NCBI GenBank assembly: GCA_013791855.1
Contig: VMTA01000023.1
Location: 124,001-188,000, forward strand
Source of the DNA: Sideroxydans sp.
GTDB taxonomy: Bacteria; Pseudomonadota; Gammaproteobacteria; Burkholderiales; Gallionellaceae
DNA length: 64,000 bases
Reading direction: 5' to 3'
Shown: positions 53,764 to 63,913 of the stretch, piece after piece
Position numbering within the stretch: position 1 is the first letter of the stretch
Layout: each line of letters starts with the position of its first letter
Notes under the pieces: model-generated
The model's database searches: none
What the model saw: the letters and a program-made list of their open reading frames with translations, nothing else
Told to the model about the DNA's origin: nothing
Translations under genes and position numbers: made by a program

Positions 53764-56565
53764 ATGAGTTCAATTTTCAGTGCGATAGATCCGCGCCGCA
53801 GCCTGCGTGCAGAGATCAGTCTTGCCAGCGGTGCCATCGTGTTGTTGCTGTCCACGGCACTGAGCTTCTATGCAGCCGACGTGAGCAAGCGCCAGATCGA
53901 GCAGAGCGAGGGTGAGTCCTTTGTGCGCCGCGCGCAGACGGTGCTGGATGTGCTGGACCGCGGCATGTACGAGCGCAGTCGCGAGATACGCAACGCTGCG
54001 CTGCTGGACGAGATGCGCGACCCGAAGGTGCCCTTGCTGCGCAAGCGCGAATTGATGGAGCGTCTGCAGAAGAACTTCGATGCCTATGCCTGGATCGGTT
54101 TCTGCGGACCGGACGGCATGGGACTGGCCGGTACCGGCGGCTATCTGGAAGGCAAGAACCTGTCCAAGCGTCCGTGGTGTACCGAGGGGCGCAAGGGCGA
54201 CTACATCGGCGACGTGCACGATGCGCTGTTGCTGGCCAAACTGCTGCCCAACCCCAGCGGCGAGACCTTCTATCTGGTGGATGTGGCTTCGCCGGTGTTC
54301 GACCACAAGAACAATCTGCTGGGCGTGTTGTGCGGGCATATCTACTGGACTTGGGCATCCGAGGCGCTGGACAGCAAGCTCACGCCGGGTCAGGACATCT
54401 TCCTGCTCTCCAGCCAAGGCCAAGTGCTGTCTGGCCCGGAAGCGGCGTGGGCGGACTTCGCCACGATGGCACCAAACACCATGCGGCAGATCAACTCGGG
54501 TGACAAAGCGGGTTACCACATAGAGCAGTTCAGCAATGGCCGCACCTATCTGGTCGGCCATGCCACCTCTTCCGGTTACCGTGATTACAAGGGTTTCGGC
54601 TGGACGGCGCTAGTGCGCGAGGACATCACCACCGCGTTCGCACCGGCGCGCGCCTTGCAGCGACATATCCTGACGGTGGGCGCGCTGGTCGGTCTGTTCT
54701 TCACCTGGCTGACCTGGCTGATGGCGGGGCGCATCGCCCAGCCTATCCGCCGCATCAGCCAGGCGGCGGAAAAGGTCGCAGCGGGCGAGTTGCAATACGA
54801 CGTGCCGCCGCAGGGCAGCGACAACGAGGTCGGCCACTTGAGCCGGGCCATCCACGACATGGTGGCCAACCTGACGCGCGAGATCAAACAGCGGCGCGAA
54901 GCCGAGGCGGGGCTGCGTTTGTCGGCCAAGGTGTTCGAGCAGAACAGCGAGGCCATCATCGTCACCGATGCCGAGAACCAGATCGCGATGGTCAACCGTG
55001 CCTTTTGCGAGATCACCGGCTACAGCGAGGAAGAGGTGCTGGGGCGCAACCCGCGCTTCATGGCGTCGGGCCGCCAGTCGATACAGTTCTACCGCGCGAT
55101 GTGGCGCGAGTTGCTGGACAAGAACAACTGGCGCGGCGAGATATGGAACAAGCGCAAGAACGGCGAGATATTCCCCGAGCTGCTGACCATCAGCACCGTG
55201 CGCGACGAGGCAGGCGTGATCACCCATTACATCGGCGTGTTCATCGACATCACCGAACGCAAGAAAGAAGAAGAACGCATCATCCGTCTGGCCAATTATG
55301 ACGCGCTGTCCGGGCTGCCCAACCGCAACCTGCTGGCGGACCGTGTCGAGCAGGGCGTGGCCCAGGCCGAGCGTAACGGCAGCAAGCTGGCGATGCTGTT
55401 CATCGATCTCGACCACTTCAAGAACATCAACGACTCGCTCGGTCACGACATCGGCGACGAACTGCTGAAACAGGTCGCGGAACGGCTGAAGGCCTGTCTG
55501 CGCCGCACCGACACGTTGGCGCGGCAGGGCGGTGACGAATTCATCGCGCTGGTCACAGACATCGAGAACGAGACCGAGGCGGGCTATGTGGCGGAGAAGA
55601 TGGTGTCGGCCTGCGCCAGCGGCTTTGAGGTCAACGGCCATCTGCTGCATGTGACACCGAGCATCGGCATCAGTATGTGCCCAGAAGACGGCAACACACA
55701 GGTTCAGTTGATGCGCAACGCCGACCTGGCCATGTATCGCGCCAAAGACAGTGGCCGCAACCGCTTCGCCTTCTACGAAGAACAGATGAACATCAAGGCG
55801 GTGGAGCGCCTGCGTCTGGAGAATGACCTGCGCAGTGCCATCGACCAGCAGCAATTGATGCTGTATTACCAGCCCAAGGTGGCGTGCGCCGACAACAGGG
55901 TGGTGGGGCTGGAAGCGCTGTTGCGCTGGCAGCATCCCGAGTTCGGTTTCGTCTCCCCGGCGGCGTTCATTCCGGTGGCGGAACAGACCGGCCTGATCAA
56001 CGAGATCGGCGACTGGGTGTTGCGTCAGGCCGTGCTGCAGCAGCGTCTGTGGCAATCGCAGGGGCGCACCATCGTGCCGGTGGCGGTCAATCTTTCCGTC
56101 GCACAATTCCAGCAGAGCGACCTGGTAGAACGCATCCAGCGCATCGTGCGAGAAGGCGGGCTGGAACCGCGCTACATCGAACTCGAACTGACCGAAAGCA
56201 TGCTGATGGAGTCGGTGCTCGACCATGGTGATGTGCTGGAGCGTTTGAACAGTGGCGGCTTCAACCTGTCGCTGGATGATTTCGGCACCGGCTATTCCTC
56301 GCTCAGTCGCCTGAAGATGCTGCCCATGAATGCGCTCAAGATCGACCAGTCCTTCGTGCGCGACATCGCCAGCGATGAGAACGACCGCAGCATCGTCAGC
56401 GCCACCGCCGCGCTGGCACATGCCATGGGCATGAAGGTGATCGCGGAAGGCGTAGAGCAGCCGGGTCAGCTGCAATTCATCCAGTCGCTGCAATGCGAGG
56501 AATATCAGGGCTATCTGTTCAGCCCGCCGTTGCCGGCGGCCGAGGCAGTGCGCTTCTTGGGGTGA
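53764..56565 (+). CDS. Cache-HAMP-PAS-GGDEF-EAL c-di-GMP protein
   Basis: The 933-residue protein has membrane segment 1 (about residues 17-37), a periplasmic Cache-like domain (45-300), membrane segment 2 (301-321), HAMP (322-375), PAS (388-500), GGDEF (509-675, motif near 589, I-site RRTD) and EAL (about 688-930). The EAL motif EALLRW, NLSVAQF, LELTES, DDFGTG, KIDQSFV and EGVEQ are intact. Its EAL domain follows the common YYQPKV...GLEALLRW type, unlike the YQVQVD type of two neighbours. CTGGAGGG precedes the ATG; the 56570 gene follows after 4 bases. Confidence 0.94.
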   Translation: MSSIFSAIDPRRSLRAEISLASGAIVLLLSTALSFYAADVSKRQIEQSEGESFVRRAQTVLDVLDRGMYERSREIRNAALLDEMRDPKVPLLRKRELMERLQKNFDAYAWIGFCGPDGMGLAGTGGYLEGKNLSKRPWCTEGRKGDYIGDVHDALLLAKLLPNPSGETFYLVDVASPVFDHKNNLLGVLCGHIYWTWASEALDSKLTPGQDIFLLSSQGQVLSGPEAAWADFATMAPNTMRQINSGDKAGYHIEQFSNGRTYLVGHATSSGYRDYKGFGWTALVREDITTAFAPARALQRHILTVGALVGLFFTWLTWLMAGRIAQPIRRISQAAEKVAAGELQYDVPPQGSDNEVGHLSRAIHDMVANLTREIKQRREAEAGLRLSAKVFEQNSEAIIVTDAENQIAMVNRAFCEITGYSEEEVLGRNPRFMASGRQSIQFYRAMWRELLDKNNWRGEIWNKRKNGEIFPELLTISTVRDEAGVITHYIGVFIDITERKKEEERIIRLANYDALSGLPNRNLLADRVEQGVAQAERNGSKLAMLFIDLDHFKNINDSLGHDIGDELLKQVAERLKACLRRTDTLARQGGDEFIALVTDIENETEAGYVAEKMVSACASGFEVNGHLLHVTPSIGISMCPEDGNTQVQLMRNADLAMYRAKDSGRNRFAFYEEQMNIKAVERLRLENDLRSAIDQQQLMLYYQPKVACADNRVVGLEALLRWQHPEFGFVSPAAFIPVAEQTGLINEIGDWVLRQAVLQQRLWQSQGRTIVPVAVNLSVAQFQQSDLVERIQRIVREGGLEPRYIELELTESMLMESVLDHGDVLERLNSGGFNLSLDDFGTGYSSLSRLKMLPMNALKIDQSFVRDIASDENDRSIVSATAALAHAMGMKVIAEGVEQPGQLQFIQSLQCEEYQGYLFSPPLPAAEAVRFLG

Positions 56566-56569
56566 TGGC

Positions 56570-58276
56570 ATGCGTTTGACCACCAGATTCCTGTTGTTGC
56601 GCGCGGTCGTGTTCGTCGTATTGGGGGTGCTGGTATGGCTGTCGTTTGACGCGGTGGTGGATCGCATCAACATGCAATGGGGGCGCGAGTTCGCCCAGCG
56701 CCAAGTGCTGTTCGACAAGTACCGCACATTGTCTCCGCTGATCCGCGAGATCGAGCTGGCCCGCAAGATGGCCGCCGAGCCGGCGCTGATTGGCATGGCG
56801 CTGAACGAGCATGACCCGCTCGCTCGCAAACGCGGCCTGCAGGTGCTGGAGGAATACCGCTACCGTTTCCGCGAGCACAGTTATTTCGCAGCTTTTGCCC
56901 ATAGCGGGAACTATTACTACAACGACGACGCGAACGCTTATGCCGGCAAGCAGCTGCGCTACACGCTGAACCCCAAGAGCGCCAACGACCAGTGGTTCTA
57001 CGCCACGCTGCAGGACGGCATGGACTATCAGGTGAACGTCGATCCGGATGTGCATCTGGATGTGGTCAAGGTGTGGATCAACGTGCTACTCAAACAGCGC
57101 GGCAAGGTGCTGGGTGTGGTGGGGACGGGTATCGAGCTGACGGACTTTCTGAAGGAGAGCGTGGATATCCATCAGCCGGGCGTGGACAACTTCTTCGTGG
57201 ACAAGAGCCTGGCGATCCAGCTCTCCACCGATCCCGCGATGATCGATTACGCCAGCCTTACCAAAGAGGTCGATCAGCGTATCCGTATCGACCGCTTGTT
57301 CACGCGTCCGGCCGATATGGCGGCGATCCAGCGAACCGCTGAAGCGTTGCGTAGCAAACCGGACGGCGAGATTGCCACACTCTGGGTGCACTATCAGAGC
57401 GGGCGTCATCTGCTGGGGATGGCCTGGTTGCCCGAGCTCGGTTGGTACGACCTGACGCTGATGGATGAGCAGAGCCTGAGCATGCTGCATGAATACAACT
57501 GGGTGCCGATGCTGTTCGTGATGCTGTTCCTGGCCGCCCTGATGTTGTTCGGCTGGCTGTTCAATCGCTGGGCGTTGACACCCATCTGCCGTCTGAATCA
57601 GGCGATGCGTGCGATCCAGAGCGGCGACGACAAACTGGAGCCGCCCATCGTCGGCAAGGGCGAGGTGGAGGCGTTGTCGCACTCGTTCCGGCAGATGGTG
57701 GAGACGGTGCGCGGTGCCAATCATGCACTGGAACGAAAGGTGCAGGAACGCACCGAGGCGCTGCAGCGCCTGAGCGAAGTCGATCCGCTCACTGGCCTGC
57801 TCAATCGACGAGGCATGATGGCGCGCTTCGAGCAGGAGATATCGCGCCAGGCTCGGCAAGACGGCACGCTTGGCCTGCTGTTGCTCGACCTCGATCACTT
57901 CAAGGATGTTAACGATACCTATGGTCATGCCGCAGGCGACCTCGCCTTGTGCGCCGCCGCCAAGGTGCTGGGCGGCGTGATGCGCGCTTATGACCATGCC
58001 GCGCGCTGGGGCGGCGAGGAGTTCCTCATTCTGCTGCCGGACTGCAGCGAGGAAGATCTGCTCGCTATCGCGGAGCGTATACGCACCCGTATCGAAGCGC
58101 TGAAGATAGAAACCGGACAGCACCAATTCTCTTTCACGGCCAGTATCGGGGCGCATCGGCCACTTTCGCCACAGACACCGGATGCCATGTTGCAGCAGGT
58201 GGACCGCGCGCTGTATGCGGCCAAGGCGGACGGACGCAACTGCGTGCGCCTGTCATCCGGAACGGGCAAGTCGTGA
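56570..58276 (+). CDS. Membrane diguanylate cyclase, Cache-HAMP-GGEEF
   Basis: The 568-residue protein has membrane segment 1 (about residues 8-26), a dCache-like periplasmic domain (30-305, with WFYATLQDGMDYQVNVD), membrane segment 2 (310-331), HAMP (332-385), a short coiled coil and a GGEEF domain (402-565, motif near 481). The RAYD I-site lies five residues before the motif. GGEEF is a fully active variant. No EAL domain. It is tightly coupled: 4 bases after the previous gene, and its stop overlaps the next start (GTGA). Confidence 0.94.
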   Translation: MRLTTRFLLLRAVVFVVLGVLVWLSFDAVVDRINMQWGREFAQRQVLFDKYRTLSPLIREIELARKMAAEPALIGMALNEHDPLARKRGLQVLEEYRYRFREHSYFAAFAHSGNYYYNDDANAYAGKQLRYTLNPKSANDQWFYATLQDGMDYQVNVDPDVHLDVVKVWINVLLKQRGKVLGVVGTGIELTDFLKESVDIHQPGVDNFFVDKSLAIQLSTDPAMIDYASLTKEVDQRIRIDRLFTRPADMAAIQRTAEALRSKPDGEIATLWVHYQSGRHLLGMAWLPELGWYDLTLMDEQSLSMLHEYNWVPMLFVMLFLAALMLFGWLFNRWALTPICRLNQAMRAIQSGDDKLEPPIVGKGEVEALSHSFRQMVETVRGANHALERKVQERTEALQRLSEVDPLTGLLNRRGMMARFEQEISRQARQDGTLGLLLLDLDHFKDVNDTYGHAAGDLALCAAAKVLGGVMRAYDHAARWGGEEFLILLPDCSEEDLLAIAERIRTRIEALKIETGQHQFSFTASIGAHRPLSPQTPDAMLQQVDRALYAAKADGRNCVRLSSGTGKS

Positions 58277-61200
58277 GTGCATTGCGCCGTATCCTCGCCC
58301 TGAGCGTGTCGCTGACGCTGTTCGTCACTGCGGCACAAGCCGCTCAGGAAGTGCGTATCGGCATACTGTCCTTCCGTCCGCTGGAGCAGGCACGGCAGCA
58401 GTGGCAGGCCACGGCCGACCATCTGAACGCGCATATCCCCGGCTACCGTTTCAGCGCCCAGGTGATGTATTTCCCCGACATCGAACAGGCGATGGCAGAG
58501 GATCGCTTCGATTTCGTGCTGACCAATCCCGAGCATTACATCGCGCTGCGCGCCCACTATGGTCTGTCATCCATCGCCACACTGATGCCGCTGGCGGAAG
58601 GTCATCCCGTCAGCCAGTTCGGCGGTGTCATCTTCACGCGCGCCGACCGGGCCGATATTGACAAGCTGGAAGACTTACGCGACAAGATAGTGTCGTCGGT
58701 TCAGGAGAAGTCGTTCGGTGCCTACATGATGCAGCGTTGGACCCTGTACAAGCACGGCATCGCCATCGTCGAGATCGGCCGCATGCGCTTCACCGGCATG
58801 CCGCAGGACAACGCGGTGTACGACGTGCTGTCGGGCGAGGCGGACGTGGGATTCGTGCGCACCGGACTGCTGGAACGCATGGTGCGCGAAGGCAAATTGA
58901 AGATGGAGCAGGTGAAGATCATCAATCGCCAGCCCGTGGACAGTTTTCCGCAGGTCCTGTCGACCGAGCTCTATCCGGAATGGTCGTTCTCCGCCATGCC
59001 GCGCGTGCCAGAGCACCTGAAGAAACAGGTCGCGCAAGCCTTGTTTGAGATAGCGCCCGATGACAAGGCAGCGCGCACCGGCAACTATTACGGCTTCTCG
59101 CCGCCGGGCAACTATGCGCCGGTGGAGGCGGCGATGACGCGGCTGCGCATGATGCCGGATCAGACGGTGGAATTCGACCTGCGCGACATCCTGCATAAAT
59201 ACCTTTACCCGTTACTGCTGTCCGCTACGCTGGTATTGCTGCTGGTGCTGTGGGCGGTAGCCCATCTGGTGCAGGTCAATCGCCGTTTACGCGCCAGTTT
59301 TCGCGAGCGCGAGCGGCTGGACGAGGCACTGCAGCAGGCCAATGCCACGCTGGAACACAAGGTGGCGACGCGCACGCGGGAACTGCAACAGAGCGAGGCG
59401 CGTTTCCGCGAGATCATGCAGTCCAGTCCGATCGCCATCCGCATCGCGGTGGATGGGGGGCATCGCGTGGCGTTCGCCAACCCGGCCTACGAGACCTTGC
59501 TGGGGGTGGCGAGCGGCGAGGCGCTCGATGCCGATCCGCAGCAGTTCTATGCGGATCCTGCGGACTATCAGGAGCTGCTGCGGCGACTGCAATCCGGTGA
59601 GCAGATCAGCGACCGGCTGGTCGAGCTGAACTTTGCACGGCGCGGGACACGTTGGGCGCTGGCTTCCTATATGCACTTCGACTACGAGGGACAGCCCGCC
59701 ATCCTCGGCTGGTTCTATGACGTCACGCCCATGAAGCAGATCGAGCAGGCGTTGCAGCAGAGTGAAGCGCGCTTCCGCCAGATGTTCGAGGTCCATTCTT
59801 CACCCATGCTACTGATCGACCCGGAGAGTGGTGCCATCGTGGACGCGAACAATGCTGCCGCGGCTTTCTATGGTTACGGAGAAGCGCGGATGCGGCAGAT
59901 GAACATCAGCGATATCAATACCCAGACGCGCGAGGAACTGTTGCACGAACGCCAGCAGGCGTTGCGAGAGGAACGCAACTTCTTTGTGTTCCCGCACCGG
60001 CTGGCCGACGGCAGCCTGCGCACGGTGGAGGTGCATTCCTCGCCCGTCGAGGTGGACGGGCGCAAATTGCTGTTCTCCATCATCCACGACATCACCGAGC
60101 GTCAGCGGCTTGAACAGCAGATGCACGAACTGGCGTTCTACGATGTGCTGACCGGTCTGCCCAACCGCCGCCTGTTGCTCGACCGCTTGCACAAGGCGCT
60201 GGCGACCTGTGACCGCACGCGCCGTCATGCCGCGCTGATGTTCCTCGACCTGGACCATTTCAAGACGCTGAACGACCTGCACGGCCACGACATCGGTGAC
60301 CGCATGCTGTTCGAGGTGGCGCAACGGCTGCGCACCTGTATCCGCGAGGAGGATAGCGTGGCACGCTTCGGAGGCGACGAGTTCGTGGTGATGCTGGAAG
60401 CACTGTCTAACGACACACAGGAAGCGGTGGTGCAGGCGGAAACGGTGGCGGAGAAGATCCGACTGGCGCTGGCGCAGCCCTACCTGTTGCCGCGCGATGC
60501 CGGCGATCCCATCACCCATCACTGTTCGTCCAGCATCGGCATCACCATTTTCCGCGAGCAGTCGGACGGTGTGGAGCAGTTGCTGAAGTGGACCGATATG
60601 GCGATGTACCGCGCCAAGGATGCCGGGCGCAACAGCATCCGTTTCTTCGATCCGACCATGCAGGCGGCGGTGGAGACGCGCGCCGCGCTGGAATCCGACC
60701 TGCATGAGGCGCTGGCGCAGCAGCAGTTCGAACTTTTCTATCAGGTGCAGGTGGATGCTGCGCGTCGTCCGCAAGGGGCGGAGGCGCTGTTGCGCTGGCG
60801 TCATCCGCAGCGCGGGCTGGTGTCGCCGCTGGAGTTCATCCCGCTGGCGGAAGAGACCGGGCTGATCCTGCCCATCGGTGCCTGGGTGCTGGACACGGCT
60901 TGCGCGCAGCTCAAGGTCTGGCGCGGTCATGCGCAACTGGGCAACCTCGCGCTGTCGGTGAACGTCAGCGCGCGCCAGTTCCGTCAGGTGGATTTCGTGG
61001 AGCAGGTACAGGCGGCGGTGATGCGGCACGGCATCGCGCCGACCGCGCTCAAGCTGGAACTGACCGAGAGTCTGGTGCTGGAGGACGTGAATGATTCCAT
61101 CGCCAAGATGAAGGCGCTGCACGAGTTCGGCGTCAGTTTCGCGATGGACGATTTTGGCACCGGTTATTCCTCGCTCTCCTATCTCAAGAACCTGCCGCTG

Positions 61201-61470
61201 GATCAGCTCAAGATCGACCAAAGCTTCGTGCGCAGCATCGCCAGCGACAATGCCGACCGGGTGATGGTGATGACCATCGTCGACCTGGGCATGAACTTCG
61301 AACTGGACGTGGTGGCCGAAGGCGTGGAGACGGAAGAACAGTTCACCCTGCTGCACCGCTACGGTTGCGGTAACTTCCAAGGCTATCTGTTCGGCAAGCC
61401 GTTGCCGTGCGCGACGTTCGAGGGGCATATCATCGAGATGGTGCAACATGGCAAAGCGACAGGACGCTGA
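58273..61470 (+). CDS. PhnD-like periplasmic sensor-PAS2-GGDEF-EAL c-di-GMP protein
   Basis: The 1065-residue protein has a signal peptide or N-terminal anchor (residues 1-23), a PhnD/phosphonate-type binding-protein domain (about 26-290, with DRFDFVLTNPEHY and GEADVGFVRTG), a membrane segment (310-333), a coiled coil, two PAS domains (from about 376 and 499), GGDEF (620-790, motif near 700, I-site REED) and EAL (about 810-1055, EALLRW). All EAL catalytic residues are present. The ligand domain is fused directly to the signalling part, with no transporter genes nearby. GTG start overlapping the preceding stop. Confidence 0.93.
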   Translation: MSALRRILALSVSLTLFVTAAQAAQEVRIGILSFRPLEQARQQWQATADHLNAHIPGYRFSAQVMYFPDIEQAMAEDRFDFVLTNPEHYIALRAHYGLSSIATLMPLAEGHPVSQFGGVIFTRADRADIDKLEDLRDKIVSSVQEKSFGAYMMQRWTLYKHGIAIVEIGRMRFTGMPQDNAVYDVLSGEADVGFVRTGLLERMVREGKLKMEQVKIINRQPVDSFPQVLSTELYPEWSFSAMPRVPEHLKKQVAQALFEIAPDDKAARTGNYYGFSPPGNYAPVEAAMTRLRMMPDQTVEFDLRDILHKYLYPLLLSATLVLLLVLWAVAHLVQVNRRLRASFRERERLDEALQQANATLEHKVATRTRELQQSEARFREIMQSSPIAIRIAVDGGHRVAFANPAYETLLGVASGEALDADPQQFYADPADYQELLRRLQSGEQISDRLVELNFARRGTRWALASYMHFDYEGQPAILGWFYDVTPMKQIEQALQQSEARFRQMFEVHSSPMLLIDPESGAIVDANNAAAAFYGYGEARMRQMNISDINTQTREELLHERQQALREERNFFVFPHRLADGSLRTVEVHSSPVEVDGRKLLFSIIHDITERQRLEQQMHELAFYDVLTGLPNRRLLLDRLHKALATCDRTRRHAALMFLDLDHFKTLNDLHGHDIGDRMLFEVAQRLRTCIREEDSVARFGGDEFVVMLEALSNDTQEAVVQAETVAEKIRLALAQPYLLPRDAGDPITHHCSSSIGITIFREQSDGVEQLLKWTDMAMYRAKDAGRNSIRFFDPTMQAAVETRAALESDLHEALAQQQFELFYQVQVDAARRPQGAEALLRWRHPQRGLVSPLEFIPLAEETGLILPIGAWVLDTACAQLKVWRGHAQLGNLALSVNVSARQFRQVDFVEQVQAAVMRHGIAPTALKLELTESLVLEDVNDSIAKMKALHEFGVSFAMDDFGTGYSSLSYLKNLPLDQLKIDQSFVRSIASDNADRVMVMTIVDLGMNFELDVVAEGVETEEQFTLLHRYGCGNFQGYLFGKPLPCATFEGHIIEMVQHGKATGR

Positions 61471-63913
61471 CCTGCAGGCGAACTCCCAACACATCCCGGC
61501 CATCCTGCAGAAGATGCAGGAGGTGCTGGATCTGCACGCGCTGGTCTCTATCACCGATGCCAACGACCGCATCGTGCATGTCAACGACAACTTGTGCGCC
61601 ATCAGCGGCTATGCGCGCGAGGAACTGGTCGGCCAGCATCACCGCATCCTGCTCGCCGACGTGCAGCCGGCTGCGTTCTTCGAGGCCGTCTACCGTAGTC
61701 TTTATGCGGGCGAGGTGTGGCAGGGCGACATCTGCAACCGCACCAAGCGCGGCGACCGTTTCTGGGTGCGCACCACCATCGTGCCGGTGCCCGATGCGCA
61801 GGGAAATTTCGAATACTTCATCTGCATCCGCACAGACATCACCGAGAGCATGCGCCAGCAGCGCATGCTGGAAGAGGCGCAGCGGCTGGGGCGGCTGGGT
61901 TACTGGGAGCTGGACCTGCTCAACGGCAAGCTGACCTGGTCGGACGAGATTTACCGTATCTTCGAGATCGACGCGGCGCGCTTCGGTGCCTCTTACGAGG
62001 CCTTCCTCAATCTGATCCACCCCGAGGACCGCGCGCTGGTGGCGGACAGTTACGAGCGCTCGGTGCTGGAACGCAGCGACTATGCCATCGAGCACCGCCT
62101 GTTGTTCCCCGACGGGCGCATCAAGTGGGTGAGCGAGCACGGTCACACCGACTACGATGCGGAGGGGAAGCCGCTGACCTCGATGGGTACGGTGCAGGAT
62201 ATCAGCGAGCGCAAGGAGGCCGAGGAGCAGTTGCGCATCTCGGCCATCGCCTTCGAGACGCAGGAAGCCATCATCGTCACCGACACGCAGCCGCGCATCA
62301 TCAGCGTCAATCGCTCGTTCGAGCGCCTGACCGGTTATTCCGCGGCCGAGGCCATCGGCAAGAATCCCAACATCCTGCAGTCGGGTAAACACGACAAGGC
62401 CTTCTATCGGGCGATGTGGAGCGAGCTGCTGGAGAAGGATGCCTGGTCGGGCGAGATGTGGGACAAGCGCCGTGACGGTACGTTGTATCCGAAATGGGTG
62501 ACCATGTCTGCGGTGCGCAGCGTGGGCGGCGAGGTCACCCACTATGTCGCCATCTTCATGGACATCAGCGAGCGCAAGCGCGCGGAGGAAGAGATCCACC
62601 GGCTGGCCTTCTTCGACACGCTGACCGGCTTGCCCAACCGCCGCCTGTTGACCGACCGCCTGCAGCAGGCGCTGGCCGGCAGCCAGCGCAGCGGCGGCTA
62701 CGGCGCGCTGATGTTCATGGATATGGACAATTTCAAAGTGCTGAACGACACGCGCGGCCACGATATGGGCGACCTGCTGCTGGTTCAAGTGGCGCAGCGC
62801 CTGCAGAAGTGCGTGCGCGAGAGCGATACGGTGGCGAGGCTGGGCGGCGACGAGTTCGTGGTGATCCTGCATGAGCTGGGTGATGCGCCGATGCAGGCGG
62901 CGAGCCAGGCGGAGATCTTGGCCGAGAAGATCGTGGAGGAACTGGGCCTGCCCTATCAGTTGAAGGGGCTGGAGCATCACGCCAGTGTCAGCCTGGGCGT
63001 GTGCCTGTACCACGGGCACGATGCCAGTCTGGAAGAACTGCTGAAGCGGGCCGACACCGCTATGTATCAGGCCAAGCAGAGCGGCCGCAACATGGTGCGC
63101 TTCTTCGAGCGCGCGATGCAGGTGGCGGTGGAAGCGCGCGCGATGCTGGAAGGGCGGTTGCGCCATGCGCTGGCGCGCGACGAACTGGAGCTGTATTTCC
63201 AGTCGCAGGTCGGCGAGGGCGGGCGCATCGTCGGCGCCGAGGTGCTGCTGCGCTGGTTCAACGCCGAACAAGGCTTCATCTCGCCGGCCGAGTTCATCCC
63301 CATCGCCGAGGACAGCGGACTGATCCTGCCCATCGGTGCCTGGGTGCTGGAGTCAGCCTGCGCACAGTTGCAGCAGTGGGCACAACAGCCCGCGCTGCGT
63401 CATCTGTCATTGTCGGTCAACGTCAGTGCCCGCCAGTTCCGGCAGCCCGGTTTCGTCACGCTGATGGCGCAGACGCTGCGGCGCTTCGGCATCCAGCCGG
63501 AGATGCTCAAACTGGAGCTGACCGAGAGTCTGGTGCTGGCCGATGTGGACGACACCATCGCCAAGATGGGGGCGTTGCGCGCGTTGGGCGTGCGCTTCTC
63601 CATGGACGACTTCGGCACCGGCTATTCCTCGCTGTCTTACCTCAAGCGTCTGCCGCTGGACCAACTCAAGATCGACCAGAGCTTCGTGCGCGAACTGGAA
63701 TCGGACAGCAGCGATGAGGTGATCGTGCGCACTATCATCGATATGGCGCGCAACTTCGGATTGAACGTGATCGCCGAGGGTGTCGAGACCGAGGCGCAAC
63801 GCGACATCCTGCATCGCAATGGCTGTCACGACTATCAGGGTTATCTGTTCAGCAAACCGCTGCCGCTGCAAGCTTTCCAGGCCTTGCTGCAGGATAGTGG
63901 CAAGGCCTCCTGA
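61448..63913 (+). CDS. Cytoplasmic PAS3-GGDEF-EAL c-di-GMP protein
   Basis: The 821-residue protein has no membrane segment. Three PAS domains (about residues 17-133, 140-255 and 265-385; PAS2 is PAC-type with LIHPEDRALV) precede GGDEF (388-555, motif near 467, I-site RESD) and EAL (about 568-815). The EAL signature is EVLLRW with catalytic Glu kept, and NVSARQF, LELTES, DDFGTG and EGVET are intact. It shares a 32-nt identical stretch in its EAL domain with the previous gene. It overlaps that gene by 23 bases, so the two are co-translated. Confidence 0.94.
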   Translation: MAKRQDADLQANSQHIPAILQKMQEVLDLHALVSITDANDRIVHVNDNLCAISGYAREELVGQHHRILLADVQPAAFFEAVYRSLYAGEVWQGDICNRTKRGDRFWVRTTIVPVPDAQGNFEYFICIRTDITESMRQQRMLEEAQRLGRLGYWELDLLNGKLTWSDEIYRIFEIDAARFGASYEAFLNLIHPEDRALVADSYERSVLERSDYAIEHRLLFPDGRIKWVSEHGHTDYDAEGKPLTSMGTVQDISERKEAEEQLRISAIAFETQEAIIVTDTQPRIISVNRSFERLTGYSAAEAIGKNPNILQSGKHDKAFYRAMWSELLEKDAWSGEMWDKRRDGTLYPKWVTMSAVRSVGGEVTHYVAIFMDISERKRAEEEIHRLAFFDTLTGLPNRRLLTDRLQQALAGSQRSGGYGALMFMDMDNFKVLNDTRGHDMGDLLLVQVAQRLQKCVRESDTVARLGGDEFVVILHELGDAPMQAASQAEILAEKIVEELGLPYQLKGLEHHASVSLGVCLYHGHDASLEELLKRADTAMYQAKQSGRNMVRFFERAMQVAVEARAMLEGRLRHALARDELELYFQSQVGEGGRIVGAEVLLRWFNAEQGFISPAEFIPIAEDSGLILPIGAWVLESACAQLQQWAQQPALRHLSLSVNVSARQFRQPGFVTLMAQTLRRFGIQPEMLKLELTESLVLADVDDTIAKMGALRALGVRFSMDDFGTGYSSLSYLKRLPLDQLKIDQSFVRELESDSSDEVIVRTIIDMARNFGLNVIAEGVETEAQRDILHRNGCHDYQGYLFSKPLPLQAFQALLQDSGKAS

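Noticed and set aside
54610-56829. 739-codon open frame on the minus strand
   Set aside because: It lies opposite intact GGDEF-EAL genes, has no domain I can recognise, and is a by-product of the GC-rich codon pattern.
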